A stretch of DNA of 6,625 nucleotides. Origin: Verrucomicrobia bacterium UBA6354 (lineage in GTDB: Bacteria; Verrucomicrobiota; Kiritimatiellia; RFP12; UBA1067). Of this stretch, positions 1-6,434 are shown one piece after another. The notes under the pieces are model-generated. The model worked only from the letters and a program-made list of their open reading frames with translations. It ran no database searches and was not told the DNA's origin. Position 1 is the first letter of the stretch; each line of letters begins with the position of its first letter. The stretch spans positions 1 to 6,625 of the forward strand of contig DJRS01000037.1 of assembly GCA_002440145.1 (NCBI GenBank), in the 5' to 3' direction. The translations under genes and the position numbers were made by a program.

Positions 1-766
1 ATTCGCGCGTCACGTCGCAGTCGTCGCCCTTGCCGCCGTAGGGCGGGGGCGAGACGCGCGCCCGGTAGGATTCCGTGTAGCGCCAGGCGGACTCGAACCG
101 CGCGAGCTGGTATTCGCGCCAGCCTTCCCGCCAGATCATCCAGGCGATGAGCACGCGCACGAAGGCCCACGGGCCGCCCGTGAACATCGCGTGCAGGCCC
201 GAGACGGCGAGCAGGATGGCGAAGGCGCGCCCGACCCACATGGCCACGAACGTCGCCCGCTCGCGCGAGAAGAACGCCATCAGCACGCTGCGGAAGATGC
301 GCCCGCCGTCCATCGGGAAGCCCGGGAGCAGGTTGAACGCCCCCAGCATGACGTTGAGCCAGCAGCAATAGGAGAGCATGTACGCGAGCCATTGGTTCTC
401 TATCGGCAGGAACAGGAGCGCGAGGAAGGCGAAGAGCGCCAGGAGGAAGCTGACCACGGGCCCCGCCAGCGCCGTCAGGAATTCCTGCCAGGCCTTGCGC
501 GGCAGGGCGATCAGCGAGGCGCATCCGCCCAGAAGCGAGATGGTGATGTCCTGCGTCGCATAGCCGAAGGCCCGCGCCGTCAGGGCGTGTCCGAGTTCGT
601 GGGCGACGACGCTCAACGCGAGGATCAGGGCGCAGGGGACGCCCAGGGCGATGCCGCCCCCGTCCATGACGAAGAAGAGAAGCAGGATGGCGAAGGAGAC
701 ATCCACGTAGATCGGGATGCCCGCCACGTCGCAGAGACGGAAACGCGACAAATTGAAGAACGTCAT
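1..766 (-). CDS. Site-2-protease-type membrane metalloprotease (M50), C-terminus cut by window edge
   Basis: Intramembrane zinc protease of the M50 / SpoIVFB-like type (COG1994-like); such enzymes cut membrane-anchored regulators or other substrates within the membrane. Seen here: 255 codons are present before the window ends, with no stop. The zinc motif HELGH is at residues 56-60, preceded by a hydrophobic segment (about 22-55). After it come GG near 80, a hydrophobic helix at about 97-121 and a second one at about 127-147. The third-ligand motif NLLPGFPMDGGR is at 145-156, with D153 the expected ligand, followed by a further hydrophobic stretch at 172-213. The tail from 213 is soluble and rich in Arg, Trp and Tyr. 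Whether CBS or other domains follow cannot be seen. The ATG is supported by a strong Shine-Dalgarno AAGGAGT four bases upstream, inside the end of the methyltransferase gene; the two genes overlap in ATGA. The substrate is unknown. Confidence 0.87.
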   Translation of the reverse strand, partial: MTFFNLSRFRLCDVAGIPIYVDVSFAILLLFFVMDGGGIALGVPCALILALSVVAHELGHALTARAFGYATQDITISLLGGCASLIALPRKAWQEFLTALAGPVVSFLLALFAFLALLFLPIENQWLAYMLSYCCWLNVMLGAFNLLPGFPMDGGRIFRSVLMAFFSRERATFVAMWVGRAFAILLAVSGLHAMFTGGPWAFVRVLIAWMIWREGWREYQLARFESAWRYTESYRARVSPPPYGGKGDDCDVTRE

Positions 767-1713
767 AAAGACTCCTTGTGAATGGATTTCAACACCGCAT
801 AGCCGCGCCGGTGGACGATTTCGACGGACGGGAAATAGCGCTTCTGCACCGGTTCCAGCCCCGCGGCGTTCTTGCAGACCGTGTAGCACGCGCCGCCCCA
901 CTTGAGCGCCTTGCGCGCCGTGTCCAGGAACAGGTCGGCGATGCGGTAGTCCGAATAGTAGGGCGGATTGCCGACGAAAATGTCGAAGCGGTGCTTGGCG
1001 TTCTTGAGCGTCGCGATGCCGTCGTCCGCGAGCACGACTTCCGCCGGATAGCCGAACGAGGCGACGTTCTCCCGCGCGGCTTCCACGGCGCGGGCGTGGG
1101 AGTCGATCAGCGTCAGGGAGAGATTGGGCACGACGGACGCGACCAGGCACGAGACGAGCCCGCACCCGCAGCCCATGTCGAGCAGGCGCCGCGGTTCGCC
1201 TTCCGCCGTCTTCCCCGCCCAGTCGCGGGCCACGACTTCGGCGAGCGCGAGCCCCCCTTCGTCCAGCCGCCGGTGGCAGAAACAGCCGGGATAGCTCTTG
1301 AACGCCAGCCGGGGGCCGCCCGGCACGCTCGCCGTCCACGTCGCCCCGAAGTCGCGCACGCGGTCCGGATCCTTGCGGATCTTGTCGAGGAATTCGTTCT
1401 TGTCGCGCTCGCGCCCTTCCCAGTCGAGCGTGAAACGCCGCGGCTTGAGGAGGTGGATTTCCTGCAGGAGGCTCAGGGCAAGTTCGCCGGCCATGCGCTT
1501 CGGGCCCGTCTTGAGGCGGATTTCGTCCCACTCGCCCGGCGGAACGTGCGCCGCGCAGACGACGTGCGCGCCCGGCAACACATGTTCCAGCGCATGCTTC
1601 TGGTAGACGTCGAACACGAAGAAGACGGCGTCCGGCGGCAGCGCCGCGCGCGCGGCTTCGCCCCGGCGCCCCGCGAAATCGCTCGCGCTATAGCCGGCCC
1701 AAAGCGTACTCAC
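763..1713 (-). CDS. RsmC/RlmG-like class I SAM-dependent methyltransferase
   Basis: Probable S-adenosylmethionine-dependent RNA methyltransferase. The layout resembles RsmC/RlmG enzymes, which make m2G in 16S or 23S rRNA: a weakly conserved N-terminal half (about 1-130) followed by a catalytic Rossmann half. Visible motifs are YPGCF at 141-145 (RsmC has a similar PGVF before its catalytic domain), the SAM-binding motif I LLDMGCGCG at 177-185, an acidic residue at the end of beta-2 (LTLID, D204), and the catalytic motif NPPY at 249-252. The last 40 residues match the RsmC pattern of a closing beta-hairpin. NPPY rather than NPPF leaves room for adenine N6 or protein-glutamine methylation, so the substrate is uncertain. 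The start is taken as GTG because it overlaps the gltX stop as GTGA. Only a weak GGAG lies 11 bases upstream, so initiation probably depends on coupling to gltX. The reading frame stays open far upstream, but that part is antisense-frame noise across gltX. Length 316 residues. Confidence 0.83.
   Translation of the reverse strand: MSTLWAGYSASDFAGRRGEAARAALPPDAVFFVFDVYQKHALEHVLPGAHVVCAAHVPPGEWDEIRLKTGPKRMAGELALSLLQEIHLLKPRRFTLDWEGRERDKNEFLDKIRKDPDRVRDFGATWTASVPGGPRLAFKSYPGCFCHRRLDEGGLALAEVVARDWAGKTAEGEPRRLLDMGCGCGLVSCLVASVVPNLSLTLIDSHARAVEAARENVASFGYPAEVVLADDGIATLKNAKHRFDIFVGNPPYYSDYRIADLFLDTARKALKWGGACYTVCKNAAGLEPVQKRYFPSVEIVHRRGYAVLKSIHKESL
771..777 (-). promoter_or_regulatory. Shine-Dalgarno of the M50 protease gene within the methyltransferase gene
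   Basis: AAGGAGT on the minus strand, four bases before the ATG, formed by the last Lys-Glu-Ser codons of the methyltransferase gene. With the ATGA stop/start overlap it supports the chosen start and coupled translation. Confidence 0.82.
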
Positions 1714-3026
1714 AGCGCGTATTTCTCCGCGGCGTTCCGCAGACGCGCGACCGTCCGTTCGCGTCCGAGCAGCTCCAGCATCTCGAAGAGGCCCGGACCG
1801 TCCATGCGGCCCGAGACGGCGACGCGAATGGGGTGCACCCACGGGCCCATGCCCTGGCCCTGGGAAAGTTCCTTGACCATCGCCTCGCCCGCCGCGGCCG
1901 TCCACTCCGGGAGCGCCGCGAAACGATCCGCCAAATCGAGCAGAATCGCCTTGACGCCCGGCTTTTTCAGGCGTTTCTCGACGCTCTTCTCGTCGAACGG
2001 ATAATCGTCCGTGAAGAAGTAGGCGCAGTTGCCCGGCATGTCGTTCAGGAACTTCGTGCGCACCTGGAGCTGGTCGGCGAGCAAGTCGAGGTCGAACGTC
2101 GGCGGGATCGCGAGCCCCGCCCGGGCGACCCGGGCGCGCAGCTCGTCCAGGAACGCCGCGCGCGGCATGCGCTTGATGTATTCGCCGTTCATCCACTGCA
2201 GCTTCTTCAGGTCGAATTTCGCCGCGGTGACGTGCACCTTCGCCAGGTCGAAGAGGCGGATCATCTCCTCCTTCGTCAGGACTTCCCGCTCGTCGCCGGG
2301 ATTCCACCCCAGGAGGAGCAGATAGTTGAAGAGCGCCTCGGGCAGGTAGCCCTGCTCCTTGAATTCGCCCACGAACGCCGCGCCGTCGCGCTTCGAATAC
2401 GGCTTGCCCTGCGCGTTGACGATCATGGAAAGATGCCCGTACTGCGGCACGGGCGCCCCCAGCGCCTTGAAGATGCAGATGTGCTTGAACGTGTTCTCCA
2501 CATGGTCGTCGCCGCGGATGATGTGCGTGATGTTCTGGTCGATGTCGTCCACCACGTTGGCGATGTGGAAGATGGGCGAGCCGTCCGAGCGCACGATGGC
2601 GAAGTCCTGGATGTCTTCCGCCTTCTTGGCCATGGGGCCCTTGACGATGTCGTTGAATTCGATGACGCCTTCCTTGGGCATCCGGAACATGGTGACGACG
2701 CCGGTCTTGCCCTCGCGCGAGGTGCGCTCGACCTTGTAGGCGTGGCCGCTGGCGAGCAGCTTCTCGACGCATTCCAGGTGGCGCGCGACGTTCTTCGTCT
2801 GGTAGAAGACCGGCTCGTCGTAGTCGAGCCCGAGCCACTTCATCGCGTCCATCACCGCGGCGATCGCCTCCGGCGTCGAGCGCTCGAGGTCGGTGTCCTC
2901 GATGCGCAAAAGGAACTTGCCGCCCGTATGCCGCGCATACAGCCAGTTGTAGATGGCCGCGCGGATGTTCCCGATATGGACCTTGCCCGTCGGCGAGGGG
3001 GCGAAACGCACACGTACTTCAGACAT
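1710..3026 (-). CDS. gltX: Glutamyl-tRNA synthetase, short form without zinc insertion
   Basis: Class I aminoacyl-tRNA synthetase that charges tRNA-Glu with glutamate in the cytoplasm. The N-terminus RFAPSPTGKVHIGN (7-20) carries the HIGH-type ATP motif as HIGN. RIEDTD (41-46) and the IIRGDDH stretch (169-175) are typical of GluRS. The KMSKS-type loop is K208-P-Y-S-K-R213. The protein is 438 residues, against about 470 for well-studied bacterial GluRS. The shortfall falls largely after residue 95, where the zinc-binding subdomain of E. coli GluRS (a Cys/His cluster) would be: here GHAYK runs almost directly into FRMPKEG and contains no Cys. I recall similar short GluRS sequences in PVC-group bacteria, so this is probably a lineage form and not damage. 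The ATG is supported by AAGGAG eight bases upstream, lying in the last codons of the preceding gene; the junction is TAATG (1-base overlap). Whether it is discriminating or also charges tRNA-Gln cannot be told from sequence by eye. Confidence 0.95.
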   Translation of the reverse strand: MSEVRVRFAPSPTGKVHIGNIRAAIYNWLYARHTGGKFLLRIEDTDLERSTPEAIAAVMDAMKWLGLDYDEPVFYQTKNVARHLECVEKLLASGHAYKVERTSREGKTGVVTMFRMPKEGVIEFNDIVKGPMAKKAEDIQDFAIVRSDGSPIFHIANVVDDIDQNITHIIRGDDHVENTFKHICIFKALGAPVPQYGHLSMIVNAQGKPYSKRDGAAFVGEFKEQGYLPEALFNYLLLLGWNPGDEREVLTKEEMIRLFDLAKVHVTAAKFDLKKLQWMNGEYIKRMPRAAFLDELRARVARAGLAIPPTFDLDLLADQLQVRTKFLNDMPGNCAYFFTDDYPFDEKSVEKRLKKPGVKAILLDLADRFAALPEWTAAAGEAMVKELSQGQGMGPWVHPIRVAVSGRMDGPGLFEMLELLGRERTVARLRNAAEKYAL

Positions 3027-4492
3027 TACTTGTTCTCCTTCTTTTCCGCCGCCCGGCACGGACATTCCCCGCACCCGGCGCCTTCCGACACGTCCCGGCC
3101 CGTCCAGCAGTAGGTGCAGACGCGGTCCTTGGGCAGGCCGATCGCCGCGACGAGGTCGTCCACCGTCTGGAACGCGAGCGAGGTCAGGTTGAGCGTGGAG
3201 CGGATGTACTCCACCATGTTCTTGTACGGCTCGCCCGCCGGGTCGGCGTACTTGTCGACGGACGCGCCCTCGCCTTCCGTATCGCGAATATAGCGCCGCG
3301 TGATCAGGTCGTATTCGCTCTTGGAACGCGAAAAATTGATGAACTTGCACGGATAGAGGAGCGGCGGGCAGGCGATGCGCACGTGCATTTCGCGGCATCC
3401 CTCCTTGTACAGGCGGTCGGCCTGCTTGCCGAGCTGCGTGCCGCGGACGATCGAGTCGTCGCAGAAGACGAGCCGCCGGTCCTTGATGAGCCCCGGGATG
3501 GGGATGAGCTTCATGGACGCGACCTTCTCGCGCTGACGCTGGTCCTGCGGCATGAAGCTGCGCGCCCAGGTCGGCGTGTACTTCACGAACGGCCGCGCGT
3601 ACTTGATCCCCGCCTCGTGGGCGTAGCCGAGCGCGTGGGACGTGCCCGAATCGGGTATCCCGCACGCGGCGTCCGCCGGCACCGGATTGCGCCGCGCCAG
3701 CGCCCCGCCGCACCGGTAGCGCGCCATCTCGACGTTCCGCCCCTCGTAGGACGAAGCCGGGAAGCCGTAGTAGACCCACAGGAACGAGCAGATCGCCATC
3801 TTCTCCCCGGGCGGGACGAGCGTCTCGACGCCATCCGGACGTAGCGCGGCGATTTCGCCCGGCCCGAGGTCGCGTTCGTGCTCGTAGCCCAGGTTCAGGA
3901 GTGCGCAACTCTCCTGCAGGGCGATGCGCGCCGTCTCCTTGCGTCCGACGACGATCGGCGTGCGGCCGTAGCGGTCGCGCGCGGCGTAGAGCGTGCCGTC
4001 TTCGGCGATCAGCAGAATGGAACAGCTGCCGCGGACCTTTTCCTGCACGTAGCGCAGGCCCTCCACGAGCGAATCCCGCGTGGCGATCATCGCCGAAACG
4101 ACTTCCGTCGGGCCCACCATGCCGCTCGTCGTCGAATACTGCAGCTGGGAGCCGTGCGCGTCGAAAAGCTCCTTCTTGAGTTCCTCGATGTTCGCGATCA
4201 GACCCACCGTCACGATGGCGAACATCCCGAGCTTCGAGCAGATCACGAGCGGCTGCGGGTCGGTGTCCGAAATGACGCCGATGCCCGTGTGGCCGGCGAA
4301 CCGCGCGGCGTCTTCCTCCAGCTTCGTGCGGAACGGCGCGTTCTGGATGTTGTGGATGGCGCGCTGGAAGCCCGCCGGGCCCAGCACCGCCAGGCCGCCC
4401 CGGTGCGTGCCGAGGTGCGAATGGTAGTCCGTGCCGAAGAAAAGATCGCCCACGCAATCGCCCTTCGAGACGACACCGCAAAATCCGCCCAT
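3026..4492 (-). CDS. purF: PurF-like amidophosphoribosyltransferase with atypical glutaminase domain
   Basis: Homologue of PurF, the first committed enzyme of purine synthesis (PRPP + glutamine to phosphoribosylamine). 488 residues. The N-terminal class II amidotransferase half (about 5-230) has a Cys at position 5 (GGFCGVVS) as the likely nucleophile, which would need a four-residue propeptide removed. The C-terminal phosphoribosyltransferase half has PDSG at 280-283, RSFMP at 311-315, MKL at 327-329 and a textbook PRPP loop CDDSIVRGT at 344-352. Cysteines 235, 382, 459 and 462 fall where B. subtilis PurF binds a [4Fe-4S] cluster. The tail adds more cysteines (474, 477, 479). Glutamine-pocket residues of canonical PurF look replaced (see findings), so this may be a divergent paralogue; the genome may hold a second, classical purF. 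The start ATG has AGGAGG five bases upstream. It lies 25 bases after glyS and overlaps gltX by one base, so it is co-transcribed with both. Certain as a PurF homologue; glutamine use is uncertain. Confidence 0.87.
   Translation of the reverse strand: MGGFCGVVSKGDCVGDLFFGTDYHSHLGTHRGGLAVLGPAGFQRAIHNIQNAPFRTKLEEDAARFAGHTGIGVISDTDPQPLVICSKLGMFAIVTVGLIANIEELKKELFDAHGSQLQYSTTSGMVGPTEVVSAMIATRDSLVEGLRYVQEKVRGSCSILLIAEDGTLYAARDRYGRTPIVVGRKETARIALQESCALLNLGYEHERDLGPGEIAALRPDGVETLVPPGEKMAICSFLWVYYGFPASSYEGRNVEMARYRCGGALARRNPVPADAACGIPDSGTSHALGYAHEAGIKYARPFVKYTPTWARSFMPQDQRQREKVASMKLIPIPGLIKDRRLVFCDDSIVRGTQLGKQADRLYKEGCREMHVRIACPPLLYPCKFINFSRSKSEYDLITRRYIRDTEGEGASVDKYADPAGEPYKNMVEYIRSTLNLTSLAFQTVDDLVAAIGLPKDRVCTYCWTGRDVSEGAGCGECPCRAAEKKENK
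3035..3040 (-). promoter_or_regulatory. Shine-Dalgarno of gltX within the purF-like gene
   Basis: AAGGAG on the minus strand, eight bases before the gltX ATG, formed by Lys-Glu codons of the PurF-like C-terminus. Together with the TAATG junction it indicates translational coupling. Confidence 0.8.
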
Positions 4493-4497
4493 GTTTT

Positions 4498-4503
4498 CCT
4501 CCT
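4498..4503 (-). promoter_or_regulatory. Shine-Dalgarno of the purF-like gene
   Basis: AGGAGG on the minus strand, five bases before the ATG, inside the 25-base gap after glyS. It is the strongest ribosome binding site in the window. It fixes the start at 4492 and gives the purF-like gene initiation independent of glyS translation, unlike the downstream genes, which overlap their neighbours. Confidence 0.85.
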
Positions 4504-4517
4504 GCCTTCGGATTGGC

Positions 4518-6101
4518 TCAGAATTCGAGCGCGTCGGTCATCTGCGCCAGGAATTCGGCGTACGTCATGCGCTTTTGCGCCATGGAATCGCGCTCGCGCA
4601 CGGTGAACGTGCCGTCCTGCGCGGTCTGGCCGTCGACGGTGATGCACCACGGGGTGCCCGCCTCGTCCTGCCGGCGGTAGCGGCGGCCGATCGCGCCCGA
4701 CACGTCCCACTGGCAATTGACCTTCTTCTGCAGCTTCTCGAAGATTTCGCGCGCCAGACGGTACTGCGCCTCGTCCTTCTTGATGAGCGGGAAGACCGCC
4801 ACCTTGACCGGCGCCACCTTCGGGTGCAGGTGCAGGACCGTGCGGACGTCTTCCTTGCCCTTCTCGTCCGTCAGCTTCTGCTCTTCGTACGCCTCGCAGA
4901 GAAGCGCGAGCATCAACCGGTCCACGCCCGCCGACGGCTCGATCACGTGCGGCACGTACTTGCCCTCGAAAAGCGCCTGGCAGAACGCCTCCGCCGCGCG
5001 CGCATCCTTCCCGCGCGCCACCCAGTCCGCCTGGACCTTGTCCACGAACGCCGCCTTCGCCGCCTCGTCCATCTTCTTGGCCGCCTGCTTGAGCGGATCG
5101 TCGAAGACCATCTGGCTTTCGCCCGAGAACTTCTGGTGCTGCGTAAGGTCGAAGTCGCTGCGCGCGGCGATGCCCTCCAGCTCCTGGCGCCCGAAGGGGA
5201 AATCGTACTCGATGTCCACGCAGGCGCGGGCGTAGTGCGCCAGCTCGTCCGGCTTCTGCCAGTATTCGACGAAATGCGCCGTCGGCAGGCCCACCGCGTT
5301 CAGGAAGCGCTTGCGGCGCTCGACCCAGTACTTGTGCCAGACTTCCCAGCCCCAGTCGTCCTGCACGGGGCCGTCGAGGTCGGGACCGTCCGCCAGCGTC
5401 ACGACGTGGCCGTGCAGAATCTCGGTCGCCTCGTCCGGACGGATGAAGAACTCGAGTTCCATCTGCTCGAATTCGCGGCTGCGGAACGTGTAGTTGCGTG
5501 GCGTGACCTCGTTGCGGAAGCTCTTGCCCATCTGCGCGATGCCGTAGGGCACGGTCATGCGCGAGGTGGCCGTCACGTTCTGGAACTGCGCGAAGATGGC
5601 CTGCGCCGTCTCCGGCCGCAGATACGCCACGTTGGCGGGGTCGTCGATCGGCCCGACAACCGTCTTGAACATCAGGTTGAACGGCTTGGGCTCCGTCAGC
5701 TCGCCCCCGCAGTACGGACAGAAGAACGTGCTGCCCGGAATCTTCGGCTGGGGCTTCTTCTTCTGGTCGGCGTAGATGTCCGCCACCTGGTCGGAGCGCA
5801 TCAGCTTCTTGCAGTCCTTGCACATCGTCATCGGGTCGGAGAACGTGTCCAGATGGCCCGACGCCTTCCAGATGCGCGGATGCATGATGATCGTCGCGTC
5901 CAGCCCGACGACGTCCTCGCGCCCGCGCACCGTGAACTGCCACCACGCCTGCTTGACGTTCATCTTCAACTCGCAGCCCAAGGGGCCGTAGTCCCAGAAC
6001 CCGGGCATGCCCCCGTAGATTTCGGAGGAGTGGTATATGAAGCCGCGGCGCTTGCACAGCGCGCTCAGCGCATCCAAAGACGATTTATTTTCTTCTGCCA
6101 T
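4518..6101 (-). CDS. glyQS: Glycyl-tRNA synthetase, single-chain dimeric type
   Basis: Class II aminoacyl-tRNA synthetase (also named glyS) that attaches glycine to tRNA-Gly; this is the alpha-2 homodimer type, not the two-subunit GlyQ/GlyS type. 527 residues. The N-terminus contains LCKRRGFIYHSSEIYGG (15-31) followed by GFWDYGPLG (34-42), diagnostic of the family. A zinc-ribbon-like insertion has C94/C97 and C128/C131. Motif 2 is FRNEVTPR (195-202) with the following REFEQMELEFF, and motif 3 is PSAGVDR (389-395). The anticodon-binding domain occupies about 430-527, with RRYRRQDEAGTPWC at 473-486. The start is set at the ATG giving MAEENKSS, because the family's conserved block begins about 15 residues later. 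No Shine-Dalgarno lies upstream; instead a TATAAT box sits only ten bases before the ATG. The frame remains open further upstream, but that part overlaps the promoter and has no family resemblance. It is the first gene of the operon. Confidence 0.97.
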   Translation of the reverse strand: MAEENKSSLDALSALCKRRGFIYHSSEIYGGMPGFWDYGPLGCELKMNVKQAWWQFTVRGREDVVGLDATIIMHPRIWKASGHLDTFSDPMTMCKDCKKLMRSDQVADIYADQKKKPQPKIPGSTFFCPYCGGELTEPKPFNLMFKTVVGPIDDPANVAYLRPETAQAIFAQFQNVTATSRMTVPYGIAQMGKSFRNEVTPRNYTFRSREFEQMELEFFIRPDEATEILHGHVVTLADGPDLDGPVQDDWGWEVWHKYWVERRKRFLNAVGLPTAHFVEYWQKPDELAHYARACVDIEYDFPFGRQELEGIAARSDFDLTQHQKFSGESQMVFDDPLKQAAKKMDEAAKAAFVDKVQADWVARGKDARAAEAFCQALFEGKYVPHVIEPSAGVDRLMLALLCEAYEEQKLTDEKGKEDVRTVLHLHPKVAPVKVAVFPLIKKDEAQYRLAREIFEKLQKKVNCQWDVSGAIGRRYRRQDEAGTPWCITVDGQTAQDGTFTVRERDSMAQKRMTYAEFLAQMTDALEF

Positions 6102-6111
6102 AGTGACGCAT

Positions 6112-6119
6112 ATTATACC
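6112..6119 (-). promoter_or_regulatory. Extended -10 promoter for the glyS operon
   Basis: On the minus strand the sequence reads TGGTATAAT: a perfect TATAAT (6117-6112) with the TG of an extended -10 element one base before it (6120-6119). No good TTGACA-like hexamer is found 16-18 bases upstream, which fits extended -10 promoters. The expected transcription start, about seven bases downstream, falls near 6105, only a few bases from the glyS ATG at 6101. It is the only promoter-like site I found for the five-gene cluster. Confidence 0.7.
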
Positions 6120-6120
6120 A

Positions 6121-6319
6121 TATTTCGGGCTGGAAAGACTAGTGGAAACCATTTGGCCGGGCTGCAATCCCCTGCGGCCCGCATGCGACAATGGGCCGCG
6201 GAAATCGGGAGAACGGGAAAATGACGTGAAAACCCGAGACAGCCCGGGTGGCCGACCCTGTTTCACCCGTCCGGCAAGCCCGAAACGGGGGCCAAACGCC
6301 GCGAACCGGCACCCCCCCT
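6121..6319. other. Non-coding leader between promoter and repeats
   Basis: Apart from the inverted repeat at 6172-6201 I see no gene, riboswitch, T-box or tRNA in this stretch. The short open frames crossing it have no ribosome binding site and no recognisable protein content, and they run into the repeats. Confidence 0.6.
6172..6201. repeat. Inverted repeat in the leader region upstream of glyS
   Basis: GCGGCCC (6174-6180) is followed after a 12-base loop by its exact complement GGGCCGC (6193-6199). A G-U pair and one more C-G pair can extend the stem outward. No T-run follows on either strand, so it does not look like an ordinary intrinsic terminator. It lies about 55 bases upstream of the -10 box. 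It could be a weak terminator for an upstream unit, a protein site, or chance in GC-rich DNA. Confidence 0.4.
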
Positions 6320-6347
6320 TCCGTGTCCATCCGCGTCATCCGCGGAC
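6320..6347. repeat. Solitary copy of the 28-bp repeat core
   Basis: A 28-base sequence starting TCCGTGTCCATCCGCG and ending CATCCGCGGAC, identical to the cores at 6435 and 6522 and to the partial one at 6609. It is separated from the regular array by 115 bases of unrelated sequence. It contains a perfect 6-bp hairpin: TCCGCG (6330-6335), loop TCATC, CGCGGA (6341-6346). Confidence 0.9.
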
Positions 6348-6374
6348 TGCCGGCGGAAACTCTTCCCGGACAAA

Positions 6375-6410
6375 CCCATTACACCCTCTACATATTCTAC
6401 ATTTTCTACA
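6375..6410. repeat. Four-unit 9-bp tandem repeat ending in TACA
   Basis: Units are CCCATTACA (6375), CCCTCTACA (6384), TATTCTACA (6393) and TTTTCTACA (6402). All share TACA at the end, and the last two differ at a single base. It sits between the solitary 28-bp core and the 87-bp array. No open frame with protein-like content or a start signal is associated with it. Confidence 0.75.
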
Positions 6411-6434
6411 CGGTTAATGAACCTTGGTCCCCCA

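Noticed and set aside
1714..2838. In-frame extension of the methyltransferase into gltX, suggesting a fusion protein
   Set aside because: The frame is merely open. Its content there is out-of-frame gltX, while gltX itself has full family motifs. The GTG at 1713 with the GTGA overlap is the natural start.
3027..4481. In-frame extension of gltX into the purF-like gene (a 923-codon frame)
   Set aside because: The upstream part is an out-of-frame reading of the purF-like gene. The gltX ATG at 3026 has its own Shine-Dalgarno and begins exactly at the conserved GluRS N-terminus.
6085..6111. Eight-codon upstream reading frame (ATG at 6111, stop inside glyS) as a leader peptide
   Set aside because: Its ATG directly follows the TATAAT box, so it would lie upstream of the expected transcription start, and it has no Shine-Dalgarno.
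4431..6224. Long plus-strand open frame opposite glyS (597 codons), and similar plus-strand frames at 778-2004, 1833-3113 and 3878-4606
   Set aside because: They are antisense shadows of clearly recognised minus-strand genes in GC-rich DNA. Their translations are Arg-, Ala-, Leu- and Val-rich without known motifs, and the recognised proteins on the other strand explain the sequence.
6102..6319. T-box or glycine riboswitch upstream of glyS
   Set aside because: The -10 box lies only ten bases before the ATG, leaving no transcribed leader. No T-box or glycine-aptamer conserved sequence was seen upstream.
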